Below are positions 34,096 to 43,386 of a DNA stretch of 64,000 bases, piece after piece. Below the pieces are notes generated by a model. That model was not told the origin of the DNA. It saw only the letters and a list, made by a program, of their open reading frames with translations, and searched no databases. The stretch is taken from positions 33,060 through 97,059 of the forward strand of contig CAAFLX010000019.1 of NCBI GenBank assembly GCA_900763875.1, given 5' to 3'. Both the position numbers and the translations under genes were made by a program. The stretch is from Clostridia bacterium. GTDB lineage: Bacteria; Bacillota; Clostridia; Christensenellales; CAG-917. Each line of letters begins with the position of its first letter. Within the stretch, counting starts at the first letter, position 1.

Positions 34096-35781
34096 TCAGT
34101 CCTCCGAGTCCAGGTTTTCGTACGCGCGTTTCAAGTGCGCGAAGAAGTAGCCTATCGCCACGCCGAGTAGGGCGAGGGGCAGACATATCGCAATGGCGTA
34201 GTTTGCTCCCTTTGGAAGAGGGGCGGTTGCTCCTCCGTTTAGCAAAGGCACAAAGAAAGACGAGAGCAGCGCGAGCGCAATCAAGAAACTTGCAACCAAT
34301 CCAAGCGCGATGATTGCCGACACCGTGGAGTTGGATTCCTTGATTTCGCCGTCCTCCGACCTTGCAAAGTGCGGGTGGTCTAGGTCGAGTTTTGTCGCAA
34401 ACACGATTTGCGCGATTGCGTACAGCGAGCCTGCAACGAAAGTAACTGCCACGTCCGCGCCCTTTTCAAGATTTGTTGCGGCAAAGACTATGCAGCATAT
34501 TATCACGCTAAGCTCGGCAACAACCGAGCAGAACGTGATTTTCGAGCCGAGGATATACGATGGCGAAAACGGCAAAGTCTTTTGAGTCATCGACATATAT
34601 CCGTCGCGCGAGATGTTTGTCGAGCAGAATGTGTTGGTGAGCGTCGAGTACAAAATGATTATGCAAGTGCAAATCTCAAAGCTCAAATCGTTTGCGCCCA
34701 CAAGCCCCGTTATCATATGCAGGGCGATGTTTGCCGAGTAGTACGCCATAACAGGCATAATTATTGCGGTTGTAAAATACATATACGCATAGTTTGGGGT
34801 GCGCATAACAAGCAAAAACTCTTTTGCCAGCAGCGAGCCAAAGCGCGTATTGTTGCAAAAGCGCAGTTTTTTGGTGTGGGTGTGGGGGACGTGGATTGCA
34901 AGCCCCGAATGTGACACTTTGATGAAAATCGCGCGCACGACAAACAGACAAATCACCGCAAAAGCGACGATAAACGCCGCCAAAATGCCCAAGTTTTTGC
35001 CCAAATCTCTTGCAAGCATAACGTTGGCAAAAAGATTGGCGGGATAGTTGTGTTTTGTAAACGAGATGATAAAAAGCATTGTTTTATCGTCGAAAAGCGA
35101 GGTGATTTTGCCGCTTACGATAAGATCCTCGGCAAACCGGAACGCAAATGAGTACAACCAGCAGAACAGCGCCATACTCGCCGTCATCACAATGAAAACG
35201 AAGATATAGTGAGAGTTGACGAGGCGTTTCAAATAGTGGTAGGGCAGCACTATAAGCGAGGCGACGCCAAGCGGAATAATCGGCAAAAACAGCGCGACGA
35301 CAAAGGTCATCAAGCCGTTGTAGACGTTGAGAGTGTCGCTCACGCAAAGAAAGGTGAAGTTGAGCGTCGGCACGCATATGAGCGCGAGAGCCGCTTGTTT
35401 GAGATACACCGCCGTGAGTTTTGCAAGGAATATTTCGTTGCTCGAAAATGGCATGGATATCAAGATTGAAAGATCGCTGTTTTCAAAAAGCGCGTGGCAG
35501 AGCGAGTTTATTCCGCCCAGCACAAACACCACCACAAGCACGAAATAGCCCATGGACATAATTTCGTACTGTCTTGCGGCGATATCGGGCACGCGGTTTA
35601 TCTTGATTTGCGTGTAGGTTGAAATAAAGCGTGTGAATACAAATACGAAAATCGCCACCATTGCGGCAATCAGCAGCAGCATCAACAGCGCGCTTGTCAG
35701 GTCGGGCAAACGCTTTTTTGAACGCTTGGCAGGAAGTGCGTCAAGCAGTTGTTTTTTCAAAAGCAACGTATAGTTGTTCAT
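34096..35781 (-). CDS. ABC transporter permease (ABC-2 exporter type)
   Basis: A 561-residue integral membrane protein with about 12 hydrophobic helices, arranged as two halves separated by a soluble loop near residues 300-330 (HVPHTHTKKLRF). The NSDLSILISMPFSSNEIFLAKL segment is the amphipathic coupling region seen in large ABC-2-type permeases. Its ATG overlaps the end of the ATPase gene by 4 nt, so the two form one transporter. The substrate is not indicated by sequence. Confidence 0.8.
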   Translation of the reverse strand: MNNYTLLLKKQLLDALPAKRSKKRLPDLTSALLMLLLIAAMVAIFVFVFTRFISTYTQIKINRVPDIAARQYEIMSMGYFVLVVVFVLGGINSLCHALFENSDLSILISMPFSSNEIFLAKLTAVYLKQAALALICVPTLNFTFLCVSDTLNVYNGLMTFVVALFLPIIPLGVASLIVLPYHYLKRLVNSHYIFVFIVMTASMALFCWLYSFAFRFAEDLIVSGKITSLFDDKTMLFIISFTKHNYPANLFANVMLARDLGKNLGILAAFIVAFAVICLFVVRAIFIKVSHSGLAIHVPHTHTKKLRFCNNTRFGSLLAKEFLLVMRTPNYAYMYFTTAIIMPVMAYYSANIALHMITGLVGANDLSFEICTCIIILYSTLTNTFCSTNISRDGYMSMTQKTLPFSPSYILGSKITFCSVVAELSVIICCIVFAATNLEKGADVAVTFVAGSLYAIAQIVFATKLDLDHPHFARSEDGEIKESNSTVSAIIALGLVASFLIALALLSSFFVPLLNGGATAPLPKGANYAIAICLPLALLGVAIGYFFAHLKRAYENLDSED

Positions 35782-36536
35782 TTTGCCTGTTCCTTTGCCG
35801 TGCGAGAGAGGAAGTATTCCTCAAGGTTGACGTCGGGGTATTCACACTCAAACTGTTCAAAATAGAAGTCGTCGGTTTTGATGCCGTTTTGAATGATGAC
35901 AGCTCTGTCACAGAGCTTTTGCACGGAGTTTATGTTGTGCGAGGAAAAGAGAATACAGTTGCCCTTTTTTGCGTATTCTCTCATAAAATCGCTCACTCTT
36001 TGCGAGGTGAGAGGGTCAAGCCCGATCATCGGCTCGTCCATAATCCAAAGTTTGGGGCTGTGAATGAGACTGCCCATCATACAAATTTTTTGGCGCATAC
36101 CGTGGGAGTAGTCGTTGATTGTGTCAAAGATTCTGTCGCCGAGTTGAAATACGTCTTCGAGTTCTTCGAGTCGCTCTTTTCTCTCCTTGACGCCGACGCC
36201 GTATGCGTTTGCCATAAAATCGACGAATTGAAGCCCCGTGAGCTTGACAAAAACGTCGTGTTTGTCGCTGACGTAGCCGAAAGTGCGCTTTGCTTTTACG
36301 GGTTCTTTTTCAAGGTTATGCCCGTTGATGACAATCTCGCCCTTTGAAAATGGCAAAACGCCTGTGATACATTTGAGCGTTGTGGACTTGCCTGCACCGT
36401 TGTGTCCCAAAAGTCCGACGATTTCGCCCTCGAAACAGGACATACTCAAATCGTCAACGGCAGGTTTGTCGGCGGCGTGATAGAATTTTGTAAGATTGGT
36501 TATGCGTAAGATTGGTGAATTTTCGTGTTGTTCCAT
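35778..36536 (-). CDS. ABC transporter ATP-binding protein
   Basis: A 252-residue nucleotide-binding subunit. Walker A GHNGAGKST, a modified signature YSHGMRQK in place of LSGGQ, Walker B LWIMDEPMIGLD and switch His in FSSHN are present. The YSHGM signature is common in CcmA/EcsA-type exporters. I use ATG 36536 because upstream codons are Arg-rich and unlike the family. It heads the three-gene exporter operon. Confidence 0.85.
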   Translation of the reverse strand: MEQHENSPILRITNLTKFYHAADKPAVDDLSMSCFEGEIVGLLGHNGAGKSTTLKCITGVLPFSKGEIVINGHNLEKEPVKAKRTFGYVSDKHDVFVKLTGLQFVDFMANAYGVGVKERKERLEELEDVFQLGDRIFDTINDYSHGMRQKICMMGSLIHSPKLWIMDEPMIGLDPLTSQRVSDFMREYAKKGNCILFSSHNINSVQKLCDRAVIIQNGIKTDDFYFEQFECEYPDVNLEEYFLSRTAKEQAK

Positions 36537-36584
36537 ATACAATCTTCTCTCCCTCGTTCTTGCACGCACGATATGCGCGCGCAA

Positions 36585-37363
36585 ATAGTATATGTTATAA
36601 AATTAGTTTTTGTATATTTTATACCATATTTCCCAAATATGCAAGTCAAATGCATGGTATATACAATTTAATGGTTTTTCAAACCACAAAAACCGCCGAA
36701 AACAGCCAAAAAACGACAAAATAACCGACAAAACGATAGATGTGTATCAATATCTGCAAAAGACCGATTATCTTTTATGCATAAATGTGCGCCGACAATG
36801 TATAATTGTGAATAATGCGAATAAAACCGCCCGTTGTATTCATATTGACGGAAAATTTTGAATAAAACTGAAAAATTGCCACAAAAGGCTCATTTTCTCG
36901 AAAAATTGAAAATAGAAAAGGGGAAAGGGTGAAAATTGTCCTTGACCGAATCGCCTGTTCGGGCGGGGTGAAGATTCAAACACCAAACCGCACAAAACGA
37001 CCAAACTGCGGTTTTATTGTGATAAAACGACAATATAAAGTGTGCGTTGTGCAAATATCAAACAAAAAACAAATGGACGTAAATGCAAAAATAGAAGACA
37101 GCGAAACGCCGAGAAAAATACGTTTTTACCGCGCGACAACCTCAAAAACGGGAAACGGCGAAAATTTTAATAAACACGCCTCGGTTTAATGCCTTTTTAA
37201 TGGTTTTTCTTTAACATTTAGGCATACTAACTCAAAAGGCGAGGCGCGGCGAGCGCAAAAATACTCTCGTTGCATTGACTTTTTCGCATTTAATTTTTAT
37301 AATATGTTGAACATAGTATATAATTACTGCGGAATCGTCCCATCGTCGATTCTAGGAGGATAG
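36585..37363. other. AT-rich intergenic region upstream of ftsH
   Basis: The minus-strand side holds an extended -10 (TGGTATAAAAT near 36620) for the ABC operon with TTGACT upstream. The plus-strand side holds the ftsH promoter. A GTG-started 86-codon frame at 36929-37189 follows an A/G-rich stretch, but it resembles nothing known and I do not call it. The rest is A-rich without clear structure. Confidence 0.5.
37275..37303 (+). promoter_or_regulatory. ftsH promoter
   Basis: TTGACT (37275-37280), a 17-bp spacer and TATAAT (37298-37303). A second TATAAT at 37318-37323 has no matching -35. Confidence 0.75.
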
Positions 37364-39325
37364 ATGAAACCAACCACAAGACGCACACTCATCATCGTCG
37401 GCGTGATATTGCTTGTGGCAATCGCATTTTTGGTTGCCTACGAGCTTACAAGACCCACCGAGATAAACTATCAAGGCACGGAAGACAGTTTCGTCGAGAT
37501 GTTGAAACGCGGAGAAATTCAATCCATTTATATCGAAGGCAACTACACCGCAAAGATTCAAAAGAAAGGCGATAAAGGCTTTGGATACTTTGTCAACACT
37601 CAAGGCAGAGTCGCTTTTTCAGACGTAATAAAAGAGTATTCGGCGGCAGGGCTTCTTGACAACGTAGTCGTGCGCTATGACAATCCCTCGAGCGGCTCGC
37701 TGCTTTCAAGCATACTCGTGCCTCTCATTTTGTACGCCGCACTTTTCGGCATCTTTATGGTGGTGCTCAAAAAGAGTGCGGGCGCGCAAGGTCAAGCCCT
37801 CAACTTCGGCAAGACCAAGGCAAACCAAGTGCGCGACATCAAAGTCAGATTCAACGACGTTGCCGGCGCAGAGGAAGAAAAGCAGGAACTTCAAGAGATT
37901 GTGGACTTCCTCAAACACCCCAAAAAATATACGGATATCGGCGCGCGCATACCGCGCGGCGTTCTCCTCGTAGGCCCTCCGGGCACGGGCAAAACGCTCT
38001 TTGCCAAGGCGGTTGCAGGCGAGGCAAACGTGCCGTTCTTCTCCATAAGCGGTTCGGACTTTGTTGAAATGTTCGTGGGCGTGGGCGCGTCGCGCGTTAG
38101 AGATTTGTTCGAGCAGGCGCAAAAGAATATGCCTTGCATCATCTTCATCGACGAAATCGACGCAGTCGGTCGTCAAAGAGGCGCAGGCCTTGGCGGCGGC
38201 AACGACGAGAGAGAGCAAACCCTCAACCAACTTCTCGTTCAAATGGACGGATTCGAGGCAAACAGCTCGATCATCGTTATGGCGGCAACAAACCGCGCCG
38301 ACATTCTTGACCCTGCACTTATGCGTCCGGGCAGATTTGACAGACAAATCTACGTCAACGTCCCCGACGTCAAGGGCAGAGAGGAAATCTTCAAGGTTCA
38401 CTCTCGCAACAAACCGCTTGCGTCCGACATCAACTTCAAGTCGCTTGCAAGGCTCACCCCCGGCTTTACCGGCGCGGACATCGAAAATATCCTCAACGAG
38501 TCGGCAATTTTGGCAGCAAGAGACAACCGCAAGGTCATAATGATGAAAGACATCAGCGAGGCGGTCAACAAGGTTATGGCAGGCCCTGCCAAGAAATCCC
38601 GTCTTATCACCGAATCGGACAAGCGCATCACCGCCTATCACGAGAGCGGACATGCAATCGTGGCAAAGCGTATGACGCACTGCGACGACGTGCACGAGGT
38701 GAGCATCATTCCGCGCGGTATGGCGGCAGGCTACACCATCACGCTCCCCGAAAACGACGACAACCATATGACAAAGGGCAAGTTGCTTGACAGCATCGCA
38801 ATGATGCTCGGCGGCAGAGCGGCAGAGGAAATCGTCATCAAGGACATCTCCACGGGCGCGTCCAACGACATTCAAAGAGCCACCCAACTTGCAAGAAAAA
38901 TGGTCACCGAGTGGGGTATGTCCGATTCTATCGGCAATATGTATCTCGGCTCGAGCGAGGAAGTTTTCCTTGGCAGAGATTATCAAACGCACCTCAATTA
39001 CAGTGAGGAAGTCGCGGCAAAAATCGATGAGGAAGTCAAGACTATCATCGACACTCAATATCAAGTCGCGCTCAATATCTTGAAAGAAAATCGCCCCATT
39101 ATGGACGCAATGGTCAAAGCTCTTTATGAGAAAGAAACCATTTACGAGGACGAAATCAACGCATTGTTCGGCGAGGAAACGCACGGCGAGAGCCTGTTCT
39201 CGTCAAAGATAAACCGCCCCGAATCGGCGCAAGACACAAAAAGCGAAGGCTCTGAAAAGAACGATGCAGCCGAGTCAGGCAAGGCGGATATTGCGCCCGA
39301 TAAAGCGGACAAAATCGACGACTGA
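37364..39325 (+). CDS. ftsH: ATP-dependent zinc metalloprotease FtsH
   Basis: A 653-residue membrane AAA+ protease that degrades misfolded membrane and regulatory proteins. Helix 1 spans about residues 8-27 and helix 2 about 117-138, with a small outer domain between them. Walker A GPPGTGKT is near residue 205, Walker [16 protein letters not shown] near 262, and [16 protein letters not shown] near 325. The zinc site HESGH is near 425. The tail is acidic and Lys-rich. RBS AGGAGG precedes the ATG. It is followed 12 nt later by cysE and is probably cotranscribed. Confidence 0.97.
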   Translation: MKPTTRRTLIIVGVILLVAIAFLVAYELTRPTEINYQGTEDSFVEMLKRGEIQSIYIEGNYTAKIQKKGDKGFGYFVNTQGRVAFSDVIKEYSAAGLLDNVVVRYDNPSSGSLLSSILVPLILYAALFGIFMVVLKKSAGAQGQALNFGKTKANQVRDIKVRFNDVAGAEEEKQELQEIVDFLKHPKKYTDIGARIPRGVLLVGPPGTGKTLFAKAVAGEANVPFFSISGSDFVEMFVGVGASRVRDLFEQAQKNMPCIIFIDEIDAVGRQRGAGLGGGNDEREQTLNQLLVQMDGFEANSSIIVMAATNRADILDPALMRPGRFDRQIYVNVPDVKGREEIFKVHSRNKPLASDINFKSLARLTPGFTGADIENILNESAILAARDNRKVIMMKDISEAVNKVMAGPAKKSRLITESDKRITAYHESGHAIVAKRMTHCDDVHEVSIIPRGMAAGYTITLPENDDNHMTKGKLLDSIAMMLGGRAAEEIVIKDISTGASNDIQRATQLARKMVTEWGMSDSIGNMYLGSSEEVFLGRDYQTHLNYSEEVAAKIDEEVKTIIDTQYQVALNILKENRPIMDAMVKALYEKETIYEDEINALFGEETHGESLFSSKINRPESAQDTKSEGSEKNDAAESGKADIAPDKADKIDD

Positions 39326-39337
39326 CAAGGATTTCAA

Positions 39338-40105
39338 ATGAAAATTTCCGAGGCAAAAAAGCGCGATTTGCAAGTCATTTTGCAAAAAGACCCTGCCGCA
39401 ACTTCAAGCAGGGTTGTAAGAGGTACGTACACAGGGTATAAAGCCCTGTGTGCTTATCGTTATGCGCATATGTTTTGGACAAAGGGTTTCAAGTCGCTTG
39501 CGCTGTATATCGCCTACAAAGCAAAGGAGCGCACGGGCATTGACATTCACCCCGGAGCAACGCTGGGAAGCGGAATTTTCATCGACCACGGCGTTGGGCT
39601 TGTGATTGGCGAAACAGCCGAGATAGGGGATAATTGCATGCTCTATCAAGGCGTAACCCTCGGCGGCACGGGCAAAGAAACGGGCAAAAGACACCCCACC
39701 TTGGAAGAGGGAGTTATGGTGTCGGCAGGCGCAAAAGTGCTCGGCCCGGTGCGCATAGGCGCGCACAGCAAAATCGGCGCGGGCAGCGTGGTGCTAAAAG
39801 ACGTTCCGCCCTATTCCACGGTTGTGGGAGTGCCCGGCAGAGTTGTCAAGCAGGACGGCAAGAGGGTTGCCGATATGGATCAAATCCTGTTGCCCGACCC
39901 CATTATGGAGGAGTTCAAACGCCTCAACGAAAGGGTATATAGGCTCGAAAAGGCTCTCAACGTGCACGCGTGCAGATATTCGATCACCGTTGACGAGGAC
40001 AACGCAAGCCCAGAGGACGTCGAGCGCATAGAGGCGCAAATAGAGGCAAAAATCGAGGCGCAAAACCAACAAGACAAACTTCAAGCGGACAATCCGCAGG
40101 CATAG
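39338..40105 (+). CDS. cysE: Serine O-acetyltransferase
   Basis: A 255-residue enzyme that makes O-acetylserine from serine and acetyl-CoA, the first step of cysteine synthesis. The left-handed beta-helix carries hexapeptide repeats with the CysE signature HPGATLGSGIFIDHGVGLVIGETAEIGDN and YQGVTLGGTGK near residues 68-112. The C-terminal ~70 residues are charged and extended. RBS AAGGA precedes the ATG. It lies between ftsH and cysS, 17 nt before cysS, an arrangement that links cysteine synthesis and cysteine charging. Confidence 0.95.
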   Translation: MKISEAKKRDLQVILQKDPAATSSRVVRGTYTGYKALCAYRYAHMFWTKGFKSLALYIAYKAKERTGIDIHPGATLGSGIFIDHGVGLVIGETAEIGDNCMLYQGVTLGGTGKETGKRHPTLEEGVMVSAGAKVLGPVRIGAHSKIGAGSVVLKDVPPYSTVVGVPGRVVKQDGKRVADMDQILLPDPIMEEFKRLNERVYRLEKALNVHACRYSITVDEDNASPEDVERIEAQIEAKIEAQNQQDKLQADNPQA

Positions 40106-40122
40106 AGAGGACAAAGTCCCGT

Positions 40123-41526
40123 ATGAAAATCTACAACACACTCACAAGAAAAAAAGAAGATTTCGCACCCTTGCACGAGGGGCAAGTCAATATGTACGCG
40201 TGCGGCATCACGGTGTCGGGCGAGGCGCATATAGGTCACGCCTATCAAGCCCTCATTTACGACATCATTCGCAAATACTTTGAAAAGCTCGGCTACAAGG
40301 TCAACTACGCGCGCAACTACACCGACGTTGACGACAAAATCATCGCCAAATCCAAAGAAACGGGCATTCCGCCCCTCGAATACGCAAGTATGATGATTGA
40401 CAAAATCGACAAACTCATGCGCAAATTCGAGGTGGACGACCCGACCATTTGGCTCAAAGCCACTTGCAATATCGACAATATCATCGACTTTGTGTCACAG
40501 CTCATCGACAAGGGACACGCCTATGCAACGGACAGAGGCGACGTTTATTTTTCGGTTGAGAGTTTCCCCGGCTACGGCAAACTCAGCGGCAGACGACTTG
40601 AAGACGCCTACGAGAGCGTGCGTATCGAAAACGAGGAGAACAAACGCAATCCTCTCGACTTCGCGCTTTGGAAGTCCGCAAAAGAGGGCGAAATATTCTG
40701 GCAATCGCCGTGGGGCAAGGGTAGACCCGGCTGGCATATAGAATGCTCGGCAATGAACAGGGCTGCGTTCGGCGACCAAATCGACGTGCACGGCGGCGGC
40801 AGGGACTTGATATTCCCCCACCACGAAAACGAAATCGCTCAAACCGAGGCTCTGACGGGCAAGCAGTTTGCAAAGTATTGGATTCACAACGGGCTTATCA
40901 AGGTCAACGGACAAAAGATGAGCAAGTCGCTCGGCAACAGTTTGCTCCTTTCCGACCTTCTTGACGAGTACAAGCCCGACACGATAAAGTACGCCTTGTT
41001 GCAAACAAACTACCGAGGGGACATCAACGTCACAAACGAGCTTTTCCCCGACGCCGACAAGCATATGTATGATTTTTACAAGACGCTTGCCGAGGTCAAG
41101 GACAGCGGTCTTTCAAGCGACAAGCAAAGAAAGTGGATTGACGAGGGATTCAACCGCGCAATGGACGACGACTTCAACACGGCAAAGGCACTTGCGGACT
41201 TGTTTGGCATTTTCAAAGGCATACGCTCAAAACTCAAAGCAGGCGATTCGGACGCGGTTGCAGATGCAAATCAAGTTGTAAAAACCTATTCGTTGCTCGG
41301 TTTGTTCAGGAGCGAGCCGAAAGAGTTTGTCGCCTACTACGAGCAAAAGCAAAAGGCAAAAGAGGGCGCAGTTCCTCAAGAAGTTTTCGAGCTTGTAAAC
41401 AAGAGGACGCTTGCCAAGCAAAACAAGGACTGGGCGAGTGCAGACGCGCTCCGAGCACAAATCAACGCGCTCGGTTACAACGTAAAGGACACCAAGGACG
41501 GCTCGTTCGCGGAAAAAATCGAATAA
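40123..41526 (+). CDS. cysS: Cysteinyl-tRNA synthetase
   Basis: A 467-residue class I synthetase, normal length. The active-site zinc ligands include Cys27 (ACGITVSG), Cys in WHIECSAMN and His/Glu in PHHENEIAQTEA. The HIGH motif appears intact (EAHIGHAYQ) and the KMSKS loop is KMSKSLGN. RBS AGAGGA precedes the ATG. It is the last gene of the ftsH-cysE-cysS run and is closed by a terminator. Confidence 0.97.
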   Translation: MKIYNTLTRKKEDFAPLHEGQVNMYACGITVSGEAHIGHAYQALIYDIIRKYFEKLGYKVNYARNYTDVDDKIIAKSKETGIPPLEYASMMIDKIDKLMRKFEVDDPTIWLKATCNIDNIIDFVSQLIDKGHAYATDRGDVYFSVESFPGYGKLSGRRLEDAYESVRIENEENKRNPLDFALWKSAKEGEIFWQSPWGKGRPGWHIECSAMNRAAFGDQIDVHGGGRDLIFPHHENEIAQTEALTGKQFAKYWIHNGLIKVNGQKMSKSLGNSLLLSDLLDEYKPDTIKYALLQTNYRGDINVTNELFPDADKHMYDFYKTLAEVKDSGLSSDKQRKWIDEGFNRAMDDDFNTAKALADLFGIFKGIRSKLKAGDSDAVADANQVVKTYSLLGLFRSEPKEFVAYYEQKQKAKEGAVPQEVFELVNKRTLAKQNKDWASADALRAQINALGYNVKDTKDGSFAEKIE

Positions 41527-41540
41527 CACACAGATTACCA

Positions 41541-41587
41541 AAAACAAGGTTTATATCGCGCAATCAAGCCGATAAACCTTGTTTTTT
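41541..41587 (+). terminator. cysS terminator
   Basis: A 14-bp stem AAAACAAGGTTTAT/ATAAACCTTGTTTT with a 17-nt loop and trailing T-run. Confidence 0.8.
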
Positions 41588-41626
41588 GATATAAGAACAA
41601 AAAAATCATCTTTTGGAGAACAACAT

Positions 41627-42757
41627 ATGAAACGTCGCATTTTCACAGCAATCGACAACATCGCAAAGAGAAATGCTTTCGACGCAAAGTACGCTCAACT
41701 CGAAAAAAGACGAGACACTCTCGATAAGAAAATCAGGCACGAGGAGCGTGAGGCAAAATTCGTGCTTGCAAAAGAGAACGTCGCAAAGTTCACTCAAAAA
41801 GCAAAGAAAGCCGCCAAAAAACAAGCAAAAAAAGCGGCGTACGACGCAAAGTATTTGTACGTTGCGGGCGGTCACGCAAAGAACGAGTTTTTGGGCTGGC
41901 TCACGGTTTTCAGTTTTCGCCGCTCACACAAAGTCAAGACGACGAGATTTGTCAAATACGACGAAAACGACAAGAGGTTGTACCTTGATTTTTATGAGCA
42001 GAAAGATAGGGACAGAAACAAAAAAGCAAGAGTTTTCGTGTACATTCACGGTGGCGGCTGGATCGGAGGATTGCCCGAAACAAGAGAGGCATACACCACA
42101 AAACTTTGTGAAAAAACAGGCTATTTCGTTGCAAGTTTATACTATGGCGAAGCCCCGTTTTACGGTCACCCCGAAATGATTCAAAACGTCTACAAGGCTT
42201 TTGCGTGGCTCAAAGACCACGCCGACGAGCTCAACATCGATATGGATCACATATTTGTCGGAGGAGAGAGTGCTGGCGCGCATTTGAGCAGCATGGCGGG
42301 CGCAATCAGCACCAATCCAGAATACGCCGCGCACTTCGAGCTTGACGAACGCTCCAAGCACCAAAAAATCTCCGCACTTATGCTCAACTGCGGCGTGTAC
42401 GACTTTCCAAAAGCGGTACATACGGGCTTTAAAAATATAGGAATTTACACACAATCCTATTGCAAGGGTACGCCCGTTGAGGAGTGTAGCGAGGAGCTTC
42501 AAAAGGAAGTTTCGCCAATCAACTGGGTGACAAAAGACTTTCCGCCCACGTTTTGCATCTCCGCCGAAAACGACAAACTTGCGGTGCTAACTTTCGACCT
42601 CGTCAAAAAATTTCAAGAGCTTGACGTCCCCTACGAGCATTTTCACGGCGAGGGTAAATGGGCGGTGCACGCATTTGCGGTTGCTCAATTCCTCGACATA
42701 TCAAAAGAGGCGTTGAAGCGCACAATCGCATTTCTCAACTATTTTGAGATTGAGTGA
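41627..42757 (+). CDS. Alpha/beta hydrolase (HSL/esterase type) with a coiled-coil N-terminus
   Basis: A 376-residue protein. Residues about 1-90 are Lys/Ala/Glu-rich and likely helical (KKAAKKQAKKAAYDAK). The hydrolase domain has oxyanion motif YIHGGGW, nucleophile elbow GGESAG, an acid in SAENDKL and a catalytic His in WAVHAFA. This matches the hormone-sensitive-lipase/alpha-beta hydrolase 3 group, acting on short esters or related bonds. The basic extension is unusual and could bind RNA, membrane or a partner. ATG 41627 has GGAG upstream; the in-frame ATG at 41579 lies inside the terminator. Confidence 0.85.
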   Translation: MKRRIFTAIDNIAKRNAFDAKYAQLEKRRDTLDKKIRHEEREAKFVLAKENVAKFTQKAKKAAKKQAKKAAYDAKYLYVAGGHAKNEFLGWLTVFSFRRSHKVKTTRFVKYDENDKRLYLDFYEQKDRDRNKKARVFVYIHGGGWIGGLPETREAYTTKLCEKTGYFVASLYYGEAPFYGHPEMIQNVYKAFAWLKDHADELNIDMDHIFVGGESAGAHLSSMAGAISTNPEYAAHFELDERSKHQKISALMLNCGVYDFPKAVHTGFKNIGIYTQSYCKGTPVEECSEELQKEVSPINWVTKDFPPTFCISAENDKLAVLTFDLVKKFQELDVPYEHFHGEGKWAVHAFAVAQFLDISKEALKRTIAFLNYFEIE

Positions 42758-42796
42758 TACGCATGAAAGTTGCATAAAAAACATCAAGGAAACATC

Positions 42797-42825
42797 AAAA
42801 AAAGCACGAAAAATCGTGCTTTTTT
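42797..42825 (+). terminator. Hydrolase terminator
   Basis: Stem AAAAAAGCACGA/TCGTGCTTTTTT with a short A-rich loop. Confidence 0.85.
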
Positions 42826-42898
42826 CATAGGTTTTTGTTGTTTGCCACAATCGATTGAGCGGCTTTTTTGTTGTTATACGCTCAAAAACCGAGGGCGG

Positions 42899-43345
42899 TT
42901 ACATCTTGCCCGTGCTGCCAAAACCGCCTTGTCCGCGCTCCGAGTTGCTCAATTCGTCAACTTCTTCAAAGTCCGCCACAAAGCAGGGAGCAATCACAAG
43001 TTGAGCAATGCGCTCTTTGTCGGCAATGGTTTGAGCCTCGTTTGAGTGATTGTGGATTGACACCATAATCTCGCCGCGATAGTCGCAGTCGATGACGCCC
43101 ACTTTGTTGGACGGCGCAAGCGCACGCTTGGAGGCGAGTCCGCTTCGCGCATACACAAGCCCCACAAGCCCGTCGGGAATCTCGATTGCAACGCCCGTAT
43201 GCACAAAGGTGCTTTGGTGCGGCTTTATGACAATATCCTTGCCCTCGCAAGCGTACAAATCCGCTCCTGCGGAAAACTCCGTGCCGTACTTTGGCACGAT
43301 TGCGTTTTCATTCAGTTTTTTCAGTTTTACGACAACGTGTTGCAT
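42899..43345 (-). CDS. dut: dUTP diphosphatase (dUTPase)
   Basis: A 148-residue trimeric dUTPase that turns dUTP into dUMP and keeps uracil out of DNA. All five motifs are present: SAGADLYA, ARSGLASK, GVIDCDYRGEI, RIAQLVI and the C-terminal RGQGGFGSTG arm. The gene follows guaA by about 40 nt on the same strand, so the two are likely cotranscribed in nucleotide metabolism. Confidence 0.96.
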   Translation of the reverse strand: MQHVVVKLKKLNENAIVPKYGTEFSAGADLYACEGKDIVIKPHQSTFVHTGVAIEIPDGLVGLVYARSGLASKRALAPSNKVGVIDCDYRGEIMVSIHNHSNEAQTIADKERIAQLVIAPCFVADFEEVDELSNSERGQGGFGSTGKM

Positions 43346-43386
43346 ATTATCCTAGGCGCGCCGCAAAAGGGAGGCGCGGTTTTTTC

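Noticed and set aside
36929..37189. 86-codon GTG-started frame before ftsH
   Set aside because: Weak purine-rich upstream sequence only, no recognisable features and no operon context.
37706..39184. 492-codon minus-strand frame across ftsH
   Set aside because: Antisense shadow of a gene with every FtsH motif; the product is His/Val/Cys-rich and resembles nothing.
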